Of a stretch of DNA of 64,000 bases, positions 63,067-64,000 are shown one piece after another. Source of the stretch: CAYMEV01 sp964389675 [NCBI: uncultured Candidatus Sumerlaeota bacterium] (GTDB lineage Bacteria; CAYMEV01); contig CAYMEV010000001.1 of the NCBI GenBank assembly GCA_964389675.1, positions 211,765 through 275,764 of the forward strand, read 5' to 3'. The position numbers were made by a program, and so were the translations under genes. The notes under the pieces were generated by a model that saw only the letters and a program-made list of their open reading frames with translations, ran no database searches and had not been told where the DNA came from. Positions within the stretch are counted from its first letter, which is position 1. Every line of letters begins with the position of its first letter.

Positions 63067-64000
63067 TTTTCTGCTCCTTTGGGTTTATATCAGGCCTCGG
63101 AAGCAAGGGGGGCCTGTCCTGTGATTTATCCTTTCTTTGCGTCTCTATCATCTTGACATAGATATATGGTGAAATAGCAGATACAGGAACAGCACCTGAT
63201 TCCGCACCGCAGTATCCGACGAATATGCCCGGCTCTCCGCCTGCCTCTGAGATCTGGGAGAACATGGAAAGCGGAGTCCCTATCATATCCACTCCCCTTA
63301 CAAGCTCATCATCCCTCCCGTCTGCATAGATCCTGTAGACCTCTATCGGCGTGACATTGAATGCATTCGGCACATATCTTCCTGTCATGGTAAAACCGCC
63401 GACAGTGCTTACGAAAAGATAACCGTATTCCTTGCCCTGCTCTTTCAGGTCATTAATCATTATCTGTTTGAGGTCTTCATAAGTATAATCCCTGTCAGTC
63501 TCAATAAACATATTAGACTGCCTTGTAACAGGCTGATATCCTACCTGCGCCCTTCCATGGCCGTTTGAGCTGGAAAATCCCTCTATGGGGCTTCTTGACA
63601 TGAGGAACTGCTTGAGTACGCCGTTCTTTACCACCTCGACCCTTTGCCCCTCTACACCCTCATCATCATACCTGTAATATCCAGAAAGGTCATGGCCTGC
63701 ATATTCTCTTGCCTGAGGGTCAAAAATGACGCTCATATGGTCCGGCAGGACAAGCTCGCCGACCATATCCTTGAAAGTCTGTCCGTCGGATGCGCTCTTC
63801 TGCCTCTGGCCCTCAAGCCTGTGCCCGAATATCTCATGAAAGAAAACACTGGCAGCGCTCCCCGACATTATGGCAGGCCCTGAATAGGGTTCTGCAAGAG
63901 GAGCATCCTTTAACCTTGAAAGTGTGTCTATCATATTCTCAATATCCCTGATTATTACATCATCCTGCGGGAGGTCATCAGGATCATAGGCGAAATAGCT
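63056..64000 (-). CDS. TldD-like metalloprotease, pair 3, N-terminus outside window
   Basis: The frame is open to base 64000, so the visible 314 residues are the C-terminal part and the start lies beyond the window. The zinc motif HEIFGHRLEG is intact, and the LSGYYRYDDEGVEGQRVEVV, NGHGRAQVGYQPVTRQSNMF and GGFTMTGRYVPNAFNVTPIE blocks follow as in TldD. The tail is Pro-rich (RPPLLPRPDINPKEQ). It is probably exported like its partner, but the N-terminus needed to tell is missing. Confidence 0.88.
   Translation of the reverse strand, partial: SYFAYDPDDLPQDDVIIRDIENMIDTLSRLKDAPLAEPYSGPAIMSGSAASVFFHEIFGHRLEGQRQKSASDGQTFKDMVGELVLPDHMSVIFDPQAREYAGHDLSGYYRYDDEGVEGQRVEVVKNGVLKQFLMSRSPIEGFSSSNGHGRAQVGYQPVTRQSNMFIETDRDYTYEDLKQIMINDLKEQGKEYGYLFVSTVGGFTMTGRYVPNAFNVTPIEVYRIYADGRDDELVRGVDMIGTPLSMFSQISEAGGEPGIFVGYCGAESGAVPVSAISPYIYVKMIETQRKDKSQDRPPLLPRPDINPKEQKNEE

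Overview
This 64 kb window is a dense stretch of bacterial chromosome, moderately A+T-rich by eye. Arginine is mostly AGG/AGA, isoleucine ATA is common, and several genes start with TTG. A Gram-negative-type anaerobe is the best reading: there are lipoprotein and Tat signals, a PpiD-type periplasmic foldase, O-acyltransferase/SGNH surface-glycan genes, many low-potential Fe-S proteins, and an anaerobe-typical NifX/MinD-ferredoxin operon. The phylum cannot be fixed from the sequence. I saw no rRNA, tRNA, insertion sequence, prophage or CRISPR array.

Layout. 1-536: end of an unknown membrane protein, then a cluster of six short hairpins. 537-2961: polyferredoxin membrane protein plus a Tat-exported DUF362 protein. 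3040-10836: a signalling island made of a ParA/MinD ATPase, an S-component-like/HAMP membrane protein and a winged-helix/cyclic-nucleotide-binding protein in one operon, divergent from a 1338-residue cyclase built like mammalian soluble adenylyl cyclase (two cyclase domains, STAND ATPase, TPRs). 10999-17762: GT-C glycosyltransferase-like protein, small lipoprotein, RmuC, ABC-2 exporter with ArsR regulator, EamA transporter and an RRM protein. 17929-25591: SGNH protein, MBOAT acyltransferase with a frameshift near its N-terminus, giant sulfatase-fold membrane protein, serine beta-lactamase-like hydrolase.

25685-31284 is a complete phosphonate operon: a YidC/Oxa1 paralog, a CDP-glycerol-glycerophosphotransferase-family enzyme, a cytidylyltransferase-PEP mutase fusion, phosphonopyruvate decarboxylase and an iron-type alcohol dehydrogenase. 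Together they predict 2-hydroxyethylphosphonate, its nucleotide activation, and transfer to a surface polymer or lipid. 31620-36568: secreted serpin, then the DUF134/DUF5320/NifX/MinD operon. 36784-50822: ADP-ribosylglycohydrolase, nucleotide-sugar dehydrogenase, ankyrin protein, RlmD-type methyltransferase, a first TldD/TldE pair with a Tat signal, a PyrK-like flavoprotein, glycosyltransferase, acyl-CoA synthetase, PpiD and a ComEC-like metallo-hydrolase.

50922-64000: exported unknown protein, a second (cytosolic) TldD/TldE pair ending in a TlyA methyltransferase, FxsA, an SGNH hydrolase, a BtuFCD/FecBCD-type importer with a strong promoter, a decayed or switchable AbiEii-like nucleotidyltransferase with its small partner, and a third TldD/TldE pair whose TldE-like member has a Sec signal; the last gene runs off the window. 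The best leads are the cyclase/cNMP/ParA island, the hydroxyethylphosphonate operon with its private YidC, and three TldD/TldE pairs apparently assigned to different compartments.
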